Assembly: GCF_947507565.1 (NCBI RefSeq)
Contig: NC_089191.1
Coordinates: 248,001 to 312,000, forward strand
DNA: 64,000 nt
Direction: 5' to 3'
From: Oscarella lobularis
Lineage: Eukaryota > Porifera > Homoscleromorpha > Homosclerophorida > Oscarellidae
Of the stretch, positions 1-14,499 are shown piece by piece (the first letter of the stretch is position 1; each line of letters starts with the position of its first letter). Position numbers and translations under genes: made by a program. A model generated the notes under the pieces. The model was given only the letters and a program-made list of their open reading frames with translations. It was not told the DNA's origin and ran no database searches.

Positions 1-3000
1 AGATGACCCACTCTTTTTCTCCTTTTCTCCGCCACCTTTTTTCTCATCTACCATATAATCGACTCTCTTCTTAACACAGCATATAAAACAGTCAAACGCC
101 TCCTTCAGCCAGTCCCACCAACTTTGAAATATTTTTGTCAGCGTTTTTCCTTCATTCGTCACCGTCTTTCCCTCGCGCGTTCCCCACGACCGATTATTCA
201 GATTGCAAACGGAGTAGATAATGAGAAGAACGTATCCGGCGGGCAAACAGAACAAATACCACAGACCGTGCACAATGCACACCATTTCCAACGGATGTAT
301 CACGGCAACGATGAGATACATGGCAATCAAAGCGCCTAAATACCACGTGCTAACCGGAACTTTAGATAAAATATTGACATGGTGCGTAGGCGTCATATTT
401 GTAGGCGTCATATGTGTAGGTGCAGACGTCACAAATTCGAATAGAACGTTAGCCACCGCTTTTGGTTTTGCCGTATGATGATGAGTCGGTTGCGGCGGCG
501 GAATGATCCGCATGGGGTCGATTGTAGGCAAAGGCGAAGGCTCGAATTCGAATCCAGAGGCCACTTGAACGACGACTCCTACTATAACTGCAGCCATGAT
601 AAGCGAGAAAATAAACGTGAGCACTTTTCCGACGTAGAGTTTCGTTTCTTCGCGACAATAAACGTTGACGAAACCGTAAAAAACGCAGGCGGCAGAAAAG
701 ATGGCGAGACTCGTATAGAAAACGGAAAGAGAATTCGAAGTCGAAGCAAAAGCGTACTGAAGTCCAGCCGCCATAATCAGAATAACCGTACCAGGATTGA
801 TTATCGTAGAAAATATCATCGCCGCCTGATAGATTATAAAGAAAATAGAAACGGCGTCGTTGCTGGAAATGACGCTCGCACCTCGAGCGCAAAGTTCGCA
901 CAAATTCGCCATAGTTGACGGTATCCAACGGCGACGCTGTTTGAAAAACTCGTCAAATTCTTCGGGGCAATACGTCTTGCAGTCAGCAGCGGCGGCGTAT
1001 TCGAGTCGCCAGCCGGCGTAGACCATGAGCGTGCATAGCCAACGATCTTCGCCCATGTCTTTCTTGAGAAAATCGGTGCCCTGTTCCACGCGAGAACTGT
1101 AGTCGGCGAGAACGGGGCGGAGAGCGCGGAGGCGAAAAATGCTGAAGCAGCCCGGGCAGCACATGACCGAGCCGAGAACGTGCTCTGCCACTTTTTGAAA
1201 CCAGTGTCCAATTGCGTAATCAAATTTTTGATACCTGAGGGGAAAATCGAGTCTCTATAATGAATTTTGAATTATTTTACTTACCATACAACGGGGCCGT
1301 CTCCGATTGGATGCGTTCGGCCGCAGACGGCGCCAACCTGCCGATCTCTTGCTAGTCGATCGATGAGAATTTCCACCGCCTGTCGATCGAAGTCTATGTC
1401 CGCATCAGTCGTTAAAATGAACGTGTTGTCGTCGTCGAGACCGTCCTGTTCACATCGATGATCCAGAATATAGGACATGTACATGACCTGACTCCAGCGT
1501 TTCTTTTTCTTGTACTTGTTCGGATCTTTGAGGTGGATAAAGAAGGGAAAGTCTTCAGTGATGTTCAAACGCAACTGAAGTCCATACTCGGTTATGTACT
1601 TCTCCATTGTGTCCATATCAACGTGTAGCGTTTCGTGAAGAAGACTTATAAGCTGAAAAGCGGATCGACTAGGATGCTCACCGTTTGCTCCGCCGTCGAA
1701 AAATATATGCGATTCGAAATGACGACGACTGGACTTTGGCAAGAGACTTTGCTCACTAGCAACTGAGTAAATAGACTTGAGCAGTTGGCGCTGTTCTTTC
1801 AACGATTCACGATACATGGTTGTGCATATGAAGACGCGCGCTTGACGACTGTACCTGCTCGGATCAATCAGCTTCTTATCTTCGACCTCCGTGTTGCGAT
1901 TTAGTATGAGACATTGCTCGATGAAGGGACCATTGTAGTAGGATTGAATGAAGAGCTCTTCTTCGCGTATGAGAGCTATTAGTTTGGCTCGATAGACGTA
2001 GAAGACAGAGACGAAGAGCTGAACGAGTCCAAGACAGACAAGTGCGGCAACAGTTCCCTTGACATTCCCGCCGCTATCACATGCTAAATAAGGTGAAGCG
2101 GAGAGTGCCGTGATATCCTGGAAGAATGAAAAGTTAACTTGACACGGTATGATAACGAGAACAGCTGATATGGGAGTGGAGAGAAGAAGAGGTAGAAAAA
2201 AGCCGGCCTTGTGCATTTTCATCGTGCAGGCAAGCCAGGCAAGAAGATAGGCGCCTAGTGTGCTGCAAACATTGACAACAAACGGTCCCAAATACATCCA
2301 ATCGTCAGCTATCTGTTTGAAGCCATCGCGAAGTCTGTCGATGTCAATTACGCTTTCTTGGTGTTTGTCAACTTTTGCTATGACTGCAACGGTGGCAACG
2401 GCGAATGCGGGTGTAAATAGAAGACGCCAAAGTCCGTTTAGAATTCCTGCTTTCCATCTTGCGCTTGCTACGGGGCGATCATCTCCATTGGACCGCATTG
2501 GTTGAGGAATGTTGAGATACTTTTGTACGGGGAAACACCAGACGATGGATAGAAGAATGAGAAGAATTGGAATTAGAGCGAAAGTTGTTATATGATCACT
2601 TGTTATAAATCCCTTTTCAAGCCAAACCAAATCAATGATAATGAGAGCAAACGAGGCTATTTGCAAACAAAGAGCTATTATCATTGCCACCTTGCGAATT
2701 TTCGTATTTCCAACGAATCGTCGCCATCTTTTTGAAGCAACACTTAGATTCTTATCATCTTGACTCATACTGGTTGTTGTTGTCACAAGACTTTCCGCTT
2801 CTTCAGCATTGTTTTGACGTCGTCGTAGCAATTGTTTTCGCTCAGCATTAGCTTTGGAATAGGCTTCACGATTGTGATACATTGCGTAGCCTTTTTGGTT
2901 TTCAATGTCCTGATTGCGATCTAAATCTTTGCGGAAGAGAACCTTGATTTGGTAAATAATTGTCGCAAGAAAGACTCCACAGCTCATTGTAATGGTCAGA

Positions 3001-3586
3001 GCACTGCTTGTAATCTGTGGCGCCACGCCAAAGACAAATATGACCACACAGAGAGATTCTATCGTACTCGTGAAGAAACCCTATGAAAAAAAAAAAGAGT
3101 GAACTCACTCGCACCTGTCATTTGGGGTCGTACCGCGACGATAGACCGACGCGTCGGCCACGGATAATTCTTCCTCACTTTGCTGAAAAGACCACACCAG
3201 ACACATCGCAGAAAGTTGAATGCATACGGTATAAGCACAACGAAGAGAAGCAGCCAGAAAATGCCCTCCTTCGGATACTCAGTACTACTATTAGTGTCCT
3301 TAGTGTTTGACTTGTTGAACTGTTCGACCATAATAGCGAACGAGACGCGACTGGCGACGAGGCAGCTGAGCACCAAGACAAAAGAGAGAATGCGAACGAT
3401 CCATTGAGACGCTCTTAGACACTTGTAAGTCGTTCTGCTCGATTTCTCGTCGTAGATCGATTTCTCGCTCGCCACGGTGAGAATAGGACCTCGTTTACCC
3501 TTGACGCTTTCCTCCGTCAGGCCTGTCTCACCCGTTTCGCTCGTTTCGCCCGATCGTTCGATGATGCCATCACCCGGTCGCGACAT
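1..3586 (-). CDS. Chitin synthase (3' part outside window)
   Basis: Multi-pass membrane glycosyltransferase (GT2) that polymerises UDP-GlcNAc into chitin at the plasma membrane. Starts at the ATG at 3586. Visible exons are about 3586-3117, 3079-1286 and 1234 to the window edge, with clear GT-AG introns between them. An N-terminal block of several hydrophobic segments precedes the catalytic core. The core shows the TTDADIDFD metal/UDP motif, a CGRTHPIGDGP stretch, EDRW and the hallmark QRRRW (near 950). Further transmembrane segments follow, then the SWGTRE motif (near 180-200) typical of chitin synthases. The frame is still open at base 1, so the end of the tail is missing. The architecture (no myosin head) fits metazoan chitin synthases. 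Family call is secure; subtype is not resolved. Confidence 0.93.
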
Positions 3587-4131
3587 ATCGTGCGCGGTGC
3601 GGCGTAACTACTGACACAACGCCGCCGTGCGTGATGCGTATACACTCAAGGAGGAGCACGTGATTTCCTAGTAGCCGAGTCTTCGCGACCTTTCAAACTT
3701 CCCTTTTCGCCGGATGCGGCGCTTTCCTTCCTTGTTCCGCTGAATATGCTTTCTACACGACTCTCAGTTAGCACACGTCGAGACTGAAACGACGAAAACT
3801 TGGCGTCATAGGCTCGTGATCCGAGGGCGTACACCGAACAAACATGTTTACTTCCCTTCGTATTGAAAGCGGAAAAAGATGACGTCGAAGTGCAACTCCC
3901 GCGCGCTAATGCAATATAGTACCAGTCCCACCCAATATTATTTATTAAAATCTGGCGTTCTATAATGACAAACGCGCCAACTTAGAGAGAAAGAGAGAAA
4001 TCTAAAACTATCGACTATAATCCCACTCGCCCAAAAAAGTTTGTTTGTCTAGACTACCCAGCCAAACTTTCCTTTTTTTATACAAAAACTAGCTCTCCCA
4101 ATTTCCTTTTTTTTTCACCCACGTAAAGAGC

Positions 4132-6194
4132 TCAAGGCTTATGAAATCGCGTCATGTGAGCGCTCTCAGGATGCACAGCCATTTCATTCTGCTTGAACTC
4201 GTTCAATTCTCGACGTATAGCAGCCTAGTTCCACCCCGCGCGTCTCTTTAGAAACCAAAACGAGAACTAGACTCACCTTATCAGTCTGCTTGAGACGCGT
4301 CCACGGCTTATCAGCTCTATATATAAAAAGATAATAATGAGTAGACTACGACATCCTTGAGGGAATGACTGACCGTCTGTCGTATTCAGCTGCAACTACA
4401 ACCTCAGCATAGTCAGCAAATCTATATGTATATATAAAAGGGAAGGCGTGAGCTGCTTGCTCTAGATGTGACCGCGTTAGATTGAGGTCAGGGTAGGCAA
4501 TTTCCTCAGAGTTATACAGTGAGAAGATGGGGTATCAACAATAGATGCGAGTTTGCTTCTTTAAGGATTAGCATGACACTATTTCATCCGCGGAAAGGAG
4601 GGAGAGAAATCCCGGATCGACTAACTGTTTCTCACCTTATTAGAATCTTTCTGTCTCGCAGTTCTTTCACTGTGGGACGCCGACTCAGCTAAATACCCCG
4701 TGTAATTGAGATGACACGTCTTTTCTCCTCTTCTCACCTTTCTGGATAGAGTTTCCTTGGTTTCTTCCATTTGTACTGCGGCCTCTCTCCTGTTTCTCAC
4801 TAAAACAGCAAACTTAGAACCCACACTACATTCCTAAATAATTCCCGCTACTTTTTAATATGCCTCTGGCCTTGAGTTCATCCGCTGATGGCCTCTGACT
4901 CAGTCTCCTATACGAAAGGATATAGAATAAGAAAGGATAGTCTTATGTACTCGCCTGAATAGTTTCACTGTGATTTCTTCTCGCATTTCAGCGGAATCTG
5001 CGTTGTCTTCGTCGTCACAAACTTCATTCTCTGCACACGGGAAGAAATTAAATGAAAAATCAATTAATCAATCGATTGTTACCATGGTTATCCTGTTGTT
5101 GCTGTCGTTTAGCAGCCCTCCGTTTCTTTGAGTGTAAATGCCGCGCCAAACTGTCCTTCCTCATCACCTTGGCGATCAAACCAGTCGGACGTTCAGTCTG
5201 AGAAGTGGGCTCAGAATCGTGATCATTCTCCCCTTCCTCTTCTTCTTCCTCCTCCTCCTCCTCCTCATGGTGATCTTCATCATCCGGCACAGCGTTCTCC
5301 TTTTCAGTCACCTCCCCATTACCACAATAGCCATCTGAATTAATATTATGCATATCTGAATACTATTTATAACATGGACATCCGATATTTCCACTCTACC
5401 TCCTCCTCCTTGAGCCACATCATCTCGAACATACCGCGGTATCTCTTCCGCGTCGCCAAAGCGAAGATTCCGCGTCGGAGACAGCGGAGTGCCACTCCCC
5501 CCTTTACGCTGCCCATTGGCAACGCGACCGTCGCGAATATTCCCGTCGCTTTGCGAGCGCTTCGATTCGCTCAGACCTCCGGCGGCGGCGGCGGCACCAG
5601 ATCGAGCGACGAGCGCGGAAGCGGCCGCCGATCGAGACGTCGCTTTTCTTCGATCTTGCGAATCTAATTCTAATTATTAAAGGACACTTTTAATTAATTG
5701 AAGCGGATGTGGGGGGCCCCTCCCATATAACCCAAACCATAACGTTTAGACTTAGTCTCTTTAATCGAGTCATAATAATTATAAACAGCCGTCTTTAACG
5801 GCGACGAGCTGTCTTACCTTCTGGAGGCAATAGACCGCGTTCGACGAGTTGTCGACGTTGGGAACGCACCGAAAGTTGTCTCTCGAGTTCTAAGACAGGG
5901 CGAAGTGATCGCGTAGGCGGCGAAGGCGGTCGGATCCTCTTAGGGGGCCTTACTTGTCGACGTATCTTCGAATTTCTTGCTCTTCTTTTTTCGACGCCAT
6001 TTCCACGGGCGAAAGAGACGCGCCAACGTGCTCATTTTGCTGCTGTGACCGCTCCCTCCTGTCGCTGCGCTTTCCGTTGCCGTTGCGCCGCCGCCGCCGC
6101 CCCCGCCGCCGCCGCGACGCTTCTTTGTCGTCTTTTCCGGACGCAGGATTGTCGAGTCGCTGCTCGCGCGTTCGCGAGTCGACGAAAGGTCCAT
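4132..6194 (-). CDS. PHACTR: Phosphatase and actin regulator (PHACTR/scapinin homologue)
   Basis: PHACTR proteins bind G-actin through RPEL repeats and PP1 through a conserved C-terminus. Exon 1 (6194-5954) carries the basic [20 protein letters not shown] block seen at PHACTR N-termini. After a 64-bp intron, exon 2 (5889-5818) gives the N-terminal RPEL ([20 protein letters not shown]). A linker exon (about 5666-5420) and a Glu-rich exon (about 5355-5060) follow. The C-terminal RPELs read [17 protein letters not shown] and [20 protein letters not shown]. The last exons give [29 protein letters not shown] and the conserved C-terminal end [13 protein letters not shown]...RFHKP, stop at 4132. The [13 protein letters not shown] segment sits where the second RPEL belongs but lacks the RPxxxEL core. 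One intron appears to use a GC donor (near 4952). About nine exons in all. Confidence 0.92.
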
Positions 6195-6480
6195 TTTTTG
6201 TCTACGGGCTCTTTGTTTGAGTCGAAGGGTGATGACGTTATTCCGGCCCGGATGTTCTGTTTGTTTTAGCGGACGTTTCGATGATTGTTTTTCGTCTCTA
6301 CCTACTCGACTGCGTCGCTTAGACGCTAAGTAAACACCGGAACTTTAGGGAAGCCTGTAGGTGAATCCGGTTTCTGTAGATAGGCGTTGGGTATACGGGA
6401 TGCGGTTGCTAGTAGACGTAGACCGTCCCGGATAGTCAGTAGACTCATTACGGTCACACGCTTTCGGCTTCGCTATCATT
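6195..6480. promoter_or_regulatory. Divergent intergenic region PHACTR / GALE
   Basis: A 286-bp gap between two outward-facing start codons must hold both 5' UTRs and promoters. I see no TATA-like box in a convincing position and no further ORF. Confidence 0.5.
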
Positions 6481-8082
<1,602 letters not shown>

Positions 8083-8232
8083 CATTTAGAAGATCAACTA
8101 TTATATGTGTTCAATGGTATTTGTTATGTATGTAAGCCCGTATATACGGGCTCTCGTAACGAGGTCTCAAACGGCACAGTTTGGCGAACGCGCACAGTTG
8201 CTCGTTTCGTCGTCCAGCAATTGCTCGCCGAG

Positions 8233-9947
8233 ATGGATTTTATTCGATCTCTTGCTCATCCGGACGAGATCGTCGCTCTCCTTCGCTTTCGCTTCGGCGG
8301 CGGTCGCGAAACGATAACTCCCTCTCTGCAAGAAGTAAGACCGTTAGCGCGAGTCGATTTAGCAGAGAAATCTAGTACGAAGATAAAAGAACCCTAACTT
8401 TGCAAAATTCGCGAGTGGGCTCATAGTGGCCTGACATAAGGCCACGCCCCCACAGGAATTTTAATTCTCTTCTACTTGGCTAGGATTCCCTTTCTCCCAA
8501 TATGAAAAAATGCGTCTTCCTACTTAAAAAGACGAGTAGAAGTTTCGCTGCCGTAATCCAAGCACTTGACGAGGAATTACGGTTAGAGAATCTAGAATAT
8601 TGGTCTCAATGTCATGGGGGGAAAAATCGTACTCTAGTCATCCCGTATGCATATTTTACTTGGTGCTGCGCGCTTTGGATACAGTCGAAGACGACATGAC
8701 AATACCCCTAGCAACGAAAGTCCCTCTCCTAAAGACGTTCTATACCCGCCTTGAAGACCCAGAATGGAAATATACAGAGAGTCAAGAAAAGGATAGAATT
8801 GTCCTAGAAGATTTCCCCGTGGTAAAGTGGGATTCGTTTGTGTGTATGAAGCTATAACGACTATTATTAGATTTCCGCTGAGTATCGCGCTCTTGCACCT
8901 TCGTATCGTCAAGTGATTAGCGATATATGTCGTCGTATGGGCGAAGGAATGACGGAGTACCTTGAACAGCATCCAGACACGGAAGAAGACTGGGACAAAG
9001 TGGCTATAAGATATATATCTATATGAACCCTCTGCATGTGAATTGTATTTTTATATAGTATTGCCATTACGTTGCTGGTCTTGTTGGCATTGGATTGTCC
9101 CAGCTCTTCGCCGCTTCCGGCTTAGAAAACGAGCAGATAGGCAAGGAGGAAAAATTAGCCAATGCAATGGGACTATTTCTGCAGAAAACAAACATCATTC
9201 GCGACTACCTTGAAGACATTAATGACGGACGAATATTTTGGCCAAAATCCGTAAAAATGAAAAAGAATCATTTTTTTTCAATTTTTTTCTATAGGTCTGG
9301 AAGAAATTCACTTTGAATTTGGAAGACTTTAAGAGCTCGGAACACAGTCATAAAGCCGTCGCCTGTCTCAACTATCTCGTGACGAATGCACTCCAGCACG
9401 CTCCTGACGTTCTTGAATATATGTCAAAATTGAAAAATCGCAGCGTCTTCAATTTTTGTTCTATACCACAAGCAAGTCGAAATAACGACGCGAGATGAGA
9501 AAACGTTTTTTCCTCCCTATTTGTAGGTAATGGCAATAGGGACTTTGGCTCGTTGTTATAACAACCACCAAGTCTTTACTGGCGTCGTAAAGATTCGGAA
9601 AGGAGAGGCCGTTCGAATGATGATGGAAGCGACTGACATGAATTCGTTTAAGAAAATCATGAGTCAGTGCACCCAGGAAGTAAGAAAGAGGCCCCAATTA
9701 AATTTAAATTTTAGTTTTGGAATTTTTTTAGCTTGGTTCCGAAATTCCTTTTCTTGATCCGTCCGCTGTTCGGACGCTTGAGATCGTTCAGCGAATCATG
9801 ACCCTTTGCTCGCCTGAATGGGCTGGGCTATGTATGAAAAATTCCGCCCAGTCAGGACAGGGCATATTTGGGGCTCTAAAACGGTTTGGAGCTGCTTTTC
9901 TTATTCTCGCAATGACCTGGTCCCTCTGGAGTCCTAACTTTTCATGA
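8233..9947 (+). CDS. FDFT1: Squalene synthase (farnesyl-diphosphate farnesyltransferase)
   Basis: ER-membrane enzyme joining two farnesyl diphosphates into squalene, the first committed step of sterol synthesis. Begins [20 protein letters not shown], colinear with animal squalene synthases. The conserved [13 protein letters not shown], the first Asp motif ([10 protein letters not shown]), [17 protein letters not shown] and the second Asp motif ([11 protein letters not shown]) are all intact. So is [25 protein letters not shown]-terminal hydrophobic segment ([15 protein letters not shown]) would anchor it in the ER. Eight or so exons with GT-AG borders; exon 2 starts right after the acceptor at 8484 and gives [10 protein letters not shown]. 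Lies 150 bp after GALE on the same strand. Nothing missing, so this animal probably makes its own sterols. Confidence 0.95.
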
Positions 9948-10068
9948 CTAGTCTTTTTGTTCTGTATAAAATGAGAGAAGGGGCGCTGCTGTATAATTGA
10001 ACGACGTCATTCAGGACGTCATCGTACCGCGCGTTGTCTGGTGATGTCATTGTGAGAGCAGAGCGAAA

Positions 10069-11517
10069 ATGCCAGCGAAAATCTCTGAAAGCGAGCTCGA
10101 CGAATGGGTGGAAACGGCGACAAAATGCAGCTATCTTGCCGAACATGATCTAAAGGCAAATCGCACATCGCTACGACTTCCCATTCCAAGAAAAATGACG
10201 CTATGGTGTCTTTTAGCGTCTTTGCGACTACGTGTGCGATCTCTTGATGGAAGAGTCGAACGTACAACCGGTTTCGACTCCGGTAACGGTCTGCGGAGAC
10301 ATTCACGGACAGGTACGAGTTCTTTATACGTTGCCGTAGCCCTAAGGTGCCGTAACAATGGAATGCCTCTTCAGTTCTACGACCTAGAGGAGCTTTTTCG
10401 CACGGGCGGTCAAGTGCCTAACACTAACTACATATTTATGGTACGTAGAATAGAAATCGAGACTAGAATGACGTCGATTCGACTCGTTTTAGGGCGATTT
10501 TGTCGATCGCGGCTATTACAGCCTCGAAACGTTCACTCGTCTCCTCACGTTGAAGGCCAAGTACGTTTCGCGACGCGCGCGAACGTATTCGAATCGATTC
10601 GCGTAGGTATCCATCGAGAATTACTCTTTTGAGAGGAAATCACGAAAGCCGGCAAATCACTCAGGTCTACGGTTTCTATGGTAATATAGCGCCTTCGATT
10701 CCCGGCTGCGGGGGCGGCATTGAGTGAATGACGTCTTAGATGAATGCCAGACCAAATATGGTAATGCCAACGCTTGGAGATACTGTTGTCGCGTTTTTGA
10801 CTACTTGACTGTGGCAGCTGTAAGAGAGAGAGAGAGAGAAATTCCCATGTAGTATCCCCCTTATATATACACATTGCTTAGATTATTGACGAAGAGATAC
10901 TTTGCGTTCACGGTGGCCTTTCTCCAGACATCAGAACAGTTGACCAGGTACACTATGAATAGAGACGATGGGCACCAGAAAATTAATTTCTGCTGCTAGA
11001 TTCGTACGATCGATAGAAACATGGAGATTCCACACCAGGGTGCCTTTTGTGGTAATAAATAAATAAATAAACTAATAATAATAAAGTCTACTCATTCTCT
11101 GATTTTTTTCCAGACATTGTCTGGTCAGATCCTGAGGACGTTGAAACGTGGGCCGTAAGTCCAAGGGGAGCCGGATGGCTCTTTGGTGCCAAAGTCACTA
11201 ACGAGGTCAATTAATTAATTATTTATTTATTGAACGGAACCCCCGTCAAAAAAATATTTCGAATCTAGTTTGTTCACATCAATAATCTGAAATTGATATG
11301 CCGCGCTCACCAATTAGTCCAAGAAGGCTTCAAGTACATGTTCGACGGAAAACTCGTCACAATTTGGTCAGCTCCCAATTATTGCTATCGTTGCGGCAAC
11401 GTCGCCTCGGTGATGTCATTCGAAACGACGGAATTGGGTCAGCCGAAAATTTTCCAAGCGGTTCCCGACGCAGAACGAGTCATACCGCAGCGTCCAACGG
11501 CTCCCTATTTTTTGTAG
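10069..11517 (+). CDS. PPP6C: Serine/threonine protein phosphatase 6 catalytic subunit
   Basis: Metal-dependent PPP-family phosphatase acting in cell-cycle and NF-kB signalling with regulatory subunits. The two-metal motifs GDIHGQ (near 10300), GDFVDRG (split by the intron before 10493) and GNHESRQI (10636) are present. So are [47 protein letters not shown] and [10 protein letters not shown], which separate PP6 from PP2A and PP4. The C-terminus RPTAPYFL matches the PP6 tail and its methylatable Leu. The N-terminus ([20 protein letters not shown]) is slightly longer than in vertebrates. At least seven exons. Confidence 0.95.
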
Positions 11518-11965
11518 AGACAATGACATTGACATTTTTGTCTGTGTCACGTGATAGGAGTGTTCTTGCTCATTTATACATATAATCGCTCTCTCTAGGC
11601 AACGACTCTTGGACAGTGGAACTACGATCTCTTTGAATGATAATCAGGTAGGAAATTGCGGTAACACTAAGTAAATATCTATTAGCAGGAAGTTTGCCCT
11701 AATCGGGTTATTCTTCGCTGTAGAAGCCCTTGTCTTGTAGCATTCACAAGGCTTCTCGACGATACTACAACTTGGTACGTATTAGCGCGACGTCTCGACG
11801 AGTTTTCGAAGCGACGAGCGCGACAGCACACCTCTAAACGTCCTTATCACGTGTCGCTCCCCTGCGTAGATTCCGCTCCATTTGCGCATGCGCATTAACT
11901 TGTGAGGCAACACTGCGAAAAAATCGTACCTTCTTCGACGAAAGTCGTCGCCTAATCGACGCCGA
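11518..11965. other. Intergenic region PPP6C to Src
   Basis: 448 bp without a recognisable gene. It should hold the PPP6C 3' UTR and the Src promoter. A short imperfect inverted repeat lies at about 11724-11757 (GAAGCCCTTGT ... ACAAGGCTTC, one bulged base) and may simply be chance. Confidence 0.4.
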
Positions 11966-13790
11966 ATGGGCTGCTGTCAAAGCTCAGAAGTACCCAGGTC
12001 GTCGACGCCAACTCAGAAGCCGGCAAACGGCGTAAACGGAGCAAAGGGCGGTCCGACGCGACGCAACGACGATTTCGACGACGTTCGCCGCCCGTCGTTG
12101 GTCGGATCGTACGGGCCGGGTCACGGCATCGCCGCGACTGGTCCCGGCTGCAATCGTCCATCGGTCGTGGGCCCCGGACCGGGCGCGACGCTATTCGTCG
12201 CCGTTTACGACTACGAAGCGCGAACGAGCGACGATTTGAGCTTTCACAAGGCCGAAAAGCTTCAGATATTGAATAATAGCGACGGCGATTGGTGGCAAGC
12301 GCGCTCGCTTACGACCGGTCTCGAAGGCTACATTCCAAGCAACTACGTCGCGCCCTATCAATCCTATCAAGCCGAAGAGTGAGTACTACATTGCTGCGCG
12401 TTAGGGGGAGGCCCGATTGGCGCCAAAGGCGCGCATCGAGGGTTTTTCTTCGCGATACCCGTATAAATCATTCCGCGGCCCGCGCGATCGCTATATCAAG
12501 TGACAAAGCGGTTTGTTACTCTAAGGACGCGAGACTACTCGCGAGACTAGTATACTCATTCATTCATTCATTCATTCATTGGGGGGAAGGGGGATCACGT
12601 GCGCGCGCGCTACAGTGTACGCTCCTTTTCTCTCAGATGGTACCACGGCAAGCTGAAACGAATCGACGCGGAAAAACGCGTTCTCGCGCCGGGAAATCCG
12701 CACGGCGCCTTTCTCATACGCGATAGCGAATCGCAAATGGGAAATTTCTCGATGACGCTTCGCGACGGCGACGCCGTCAAACACTATCGCATCAAAAAGG
12801 CGAACGCGGGCGCCTACTTCATCGCCGCGCGCGCCATGTTCGAATCCCTTCAAGAACTCGTACGCCATTACATGAACATCGCGGACGGTCTCGCGTCACG
12901 CTTAACGCACGTGTGCCCACGCACGACCACGCCCATCACTCGCGACCTCTCCCACGCGACGAAAGACCAATGGGAAATATCGCGTTCGTCGCTTCAACTC
13001 GTGAAGAAACTCGGTTCGGGAAATTTCGGCGAAGTGTGGCAAGGCCTTTGGAATCGCGTCACACCTGTCGCAATAAAAACCCTCAAACCGGGAACGATGG
13101 CTCGATCCGCATTTCTCGAAGAAGCTCAAATTATGAAGAATCTTCGTCACGAGAAACTGATTCAATTATACGCCGTCTGCACGCAAGAGGAGCCCATCTA
13201 CATCATCACGGAGCTCATGACCCACGGTTCTCTACTCGAATATCTCCAAGGGCCGCTCAGCGAATCCCTCGATCTCGCCATTCTCATCGACATGGGCGCG
13301 CAAATTGCATCCGGGATGGCGTATCTCGAAGCCCAACGCTACGTCCATCGCGATCTCGCCGCGCGTAATATTCTCGTCTCCGAGGGTAATATATGCAAAG
13401 TGGCCGATTTCGGCTTGGCGCGACTCATATCGGATAATGAGTACACAGCGCGCGAAGGGGCGAAATTTCCCATTAAGTGGACGGCGCCGGAAGCGGCTCT
13501 ATACGGTCGTTTTACCATAAAATCCGATATATGGTCGTTTGGGGTTCTTCTCACTGAGTTGGTGACGCGTGGACGCATACCGTATCCGGGTATGACGAAT
13601 GCTGAGGTTTTGAAGGCCGTTGAGAATGGCTATCGAATGCCCTGTCCCTATCAATGTCCTGAGCCGCTTTATAATATTATGTTGCACTGCTGGATGCCCG
13701 AACCGGAAGAGAGGCCTACGTTTGAATTTTTGAAATTTAGACTCGAGGATTTTTTTGTGTCGTCAGAGGGCGCCTATCGGGGTCTTGAAT

Positions 13791-13792
<2 letters not shown>
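11966..13792 (+). CDS. SRC: Src-family non-receptor tyrosine kinase
   Basis: Membrane-anchored tyrosine kinase. The N-terminus [10 protein letters not shown] offers a myristoylated Gly2 and two cysteines for palmitoylation, unlike Src itself and like Fyn/Yes. Exon 1 (11966-12380) encodes the unique region and SH3 ([31 protein letters not shown]). A roughly 255-bp intron, long for this window, joins at GA|A to exon 2. Exon 2 holds SH2 ([16 protein letters not shown]) and the whole kinase domain: [23 protein letters not shown] and [18 protein letters not shown], so the activation-loop Tyr is kept. The tail [15 protein letters not shown] retains the regulatory C-terminal Tyr (Csk site). Only one coding intron, in contrast to its neighbours. 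Confidence 0.96.
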
Positions 13793-13827
<35 letters not shown>

Positions 13828-13850
13828 GAGAGAAAGAGAGAGAGACGAAG
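13793..13850. repeat. (AG)n microsatellite
   Basis: Nearly pure GA dinucleotide repeat directly after the Src stop codon, so it would be part of the Src 3' UTR. Confidence 0.95.
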
Positions 13851-14499
13851 TATTAGGAGGAAGGGAGGGAAGGAATCAATGATATCACACTGTCATAAGA
13901 AACAATCTAGGTTTTGTACATGTAGAATTTTCTGGTGTACTAGTCACTGTTAACTAAAATGTGACTCGTAGATTATATGATTGTTATAATATATTGTCAT
14001 ACTTGGGAAAAGAAATTGCACAGAGAAAAAAAGAGTGTACTACTTCTGTCTCGTCACGTGAACACCCGTAAAGATTATCAGGACGTGCGATTGCGGCCAT
14101 TCGGCGTTGTTTTATCGATCCCACTTCGTTCATACGTCGATCGCCCGACTCGTCGTTTTGATGAGCCACGAGTTTTGTGCATTCGTTCGCCGATCGTCGT
14201 CGCAGCGATTTTACGGAGCCATACTTCGGAAGCGCGTTCGCATTTGCTGGTCAGGTCTCGCTGCATCGAGGAAACGCTGAGGAGCCGTCATGAAATGATG
14301 AATCGGTTATTTTTATGCGACTGTGCGCCTTATTACGACAATTCATGTGAACACTCATTTATTTAGATAGAAATAAAAATACACAGTCGTTCTAAAGCAT
14401 GCAAAAACGTACCGTTTTCTCCTTCGATCTTCGAATCTTCGGAGCCTCGATCTCGCGCCGCGTTTCCACCTAGAAAAAAAGAAAGTTAGTCACTGCCAA
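13851..14499. other. Intergenic region after Src
   Basis: No gene supported. On the minus strand, 14412-14472 looks like a small exon: an acceptor (TTTTTTTCTAG) lies just upstream, about 58 open bases follow, and a GTACGT donor closes it; a GTACGT donor also sits at 14517. This suggests a minus-strand transcript running from the GC-rich block, but no start, stop or family could be fixed. Confidence 0.3.

Noticed and set aside
5128..5343. Plus-strand Pro-rich and Leu-rich ORFs
   Set aside because: They are shadows of the poly-Glu exon of PHACTR on the minus strand.
5950..5965. A 15-bp intron in PHACTR between exon 1 and an in-frame continuation
   Set aside because: A 64-bp intron from the same donor to a good acceptor at 5890 gives the family-like join DTSTKLERQL; no ultra-short intron is needed.
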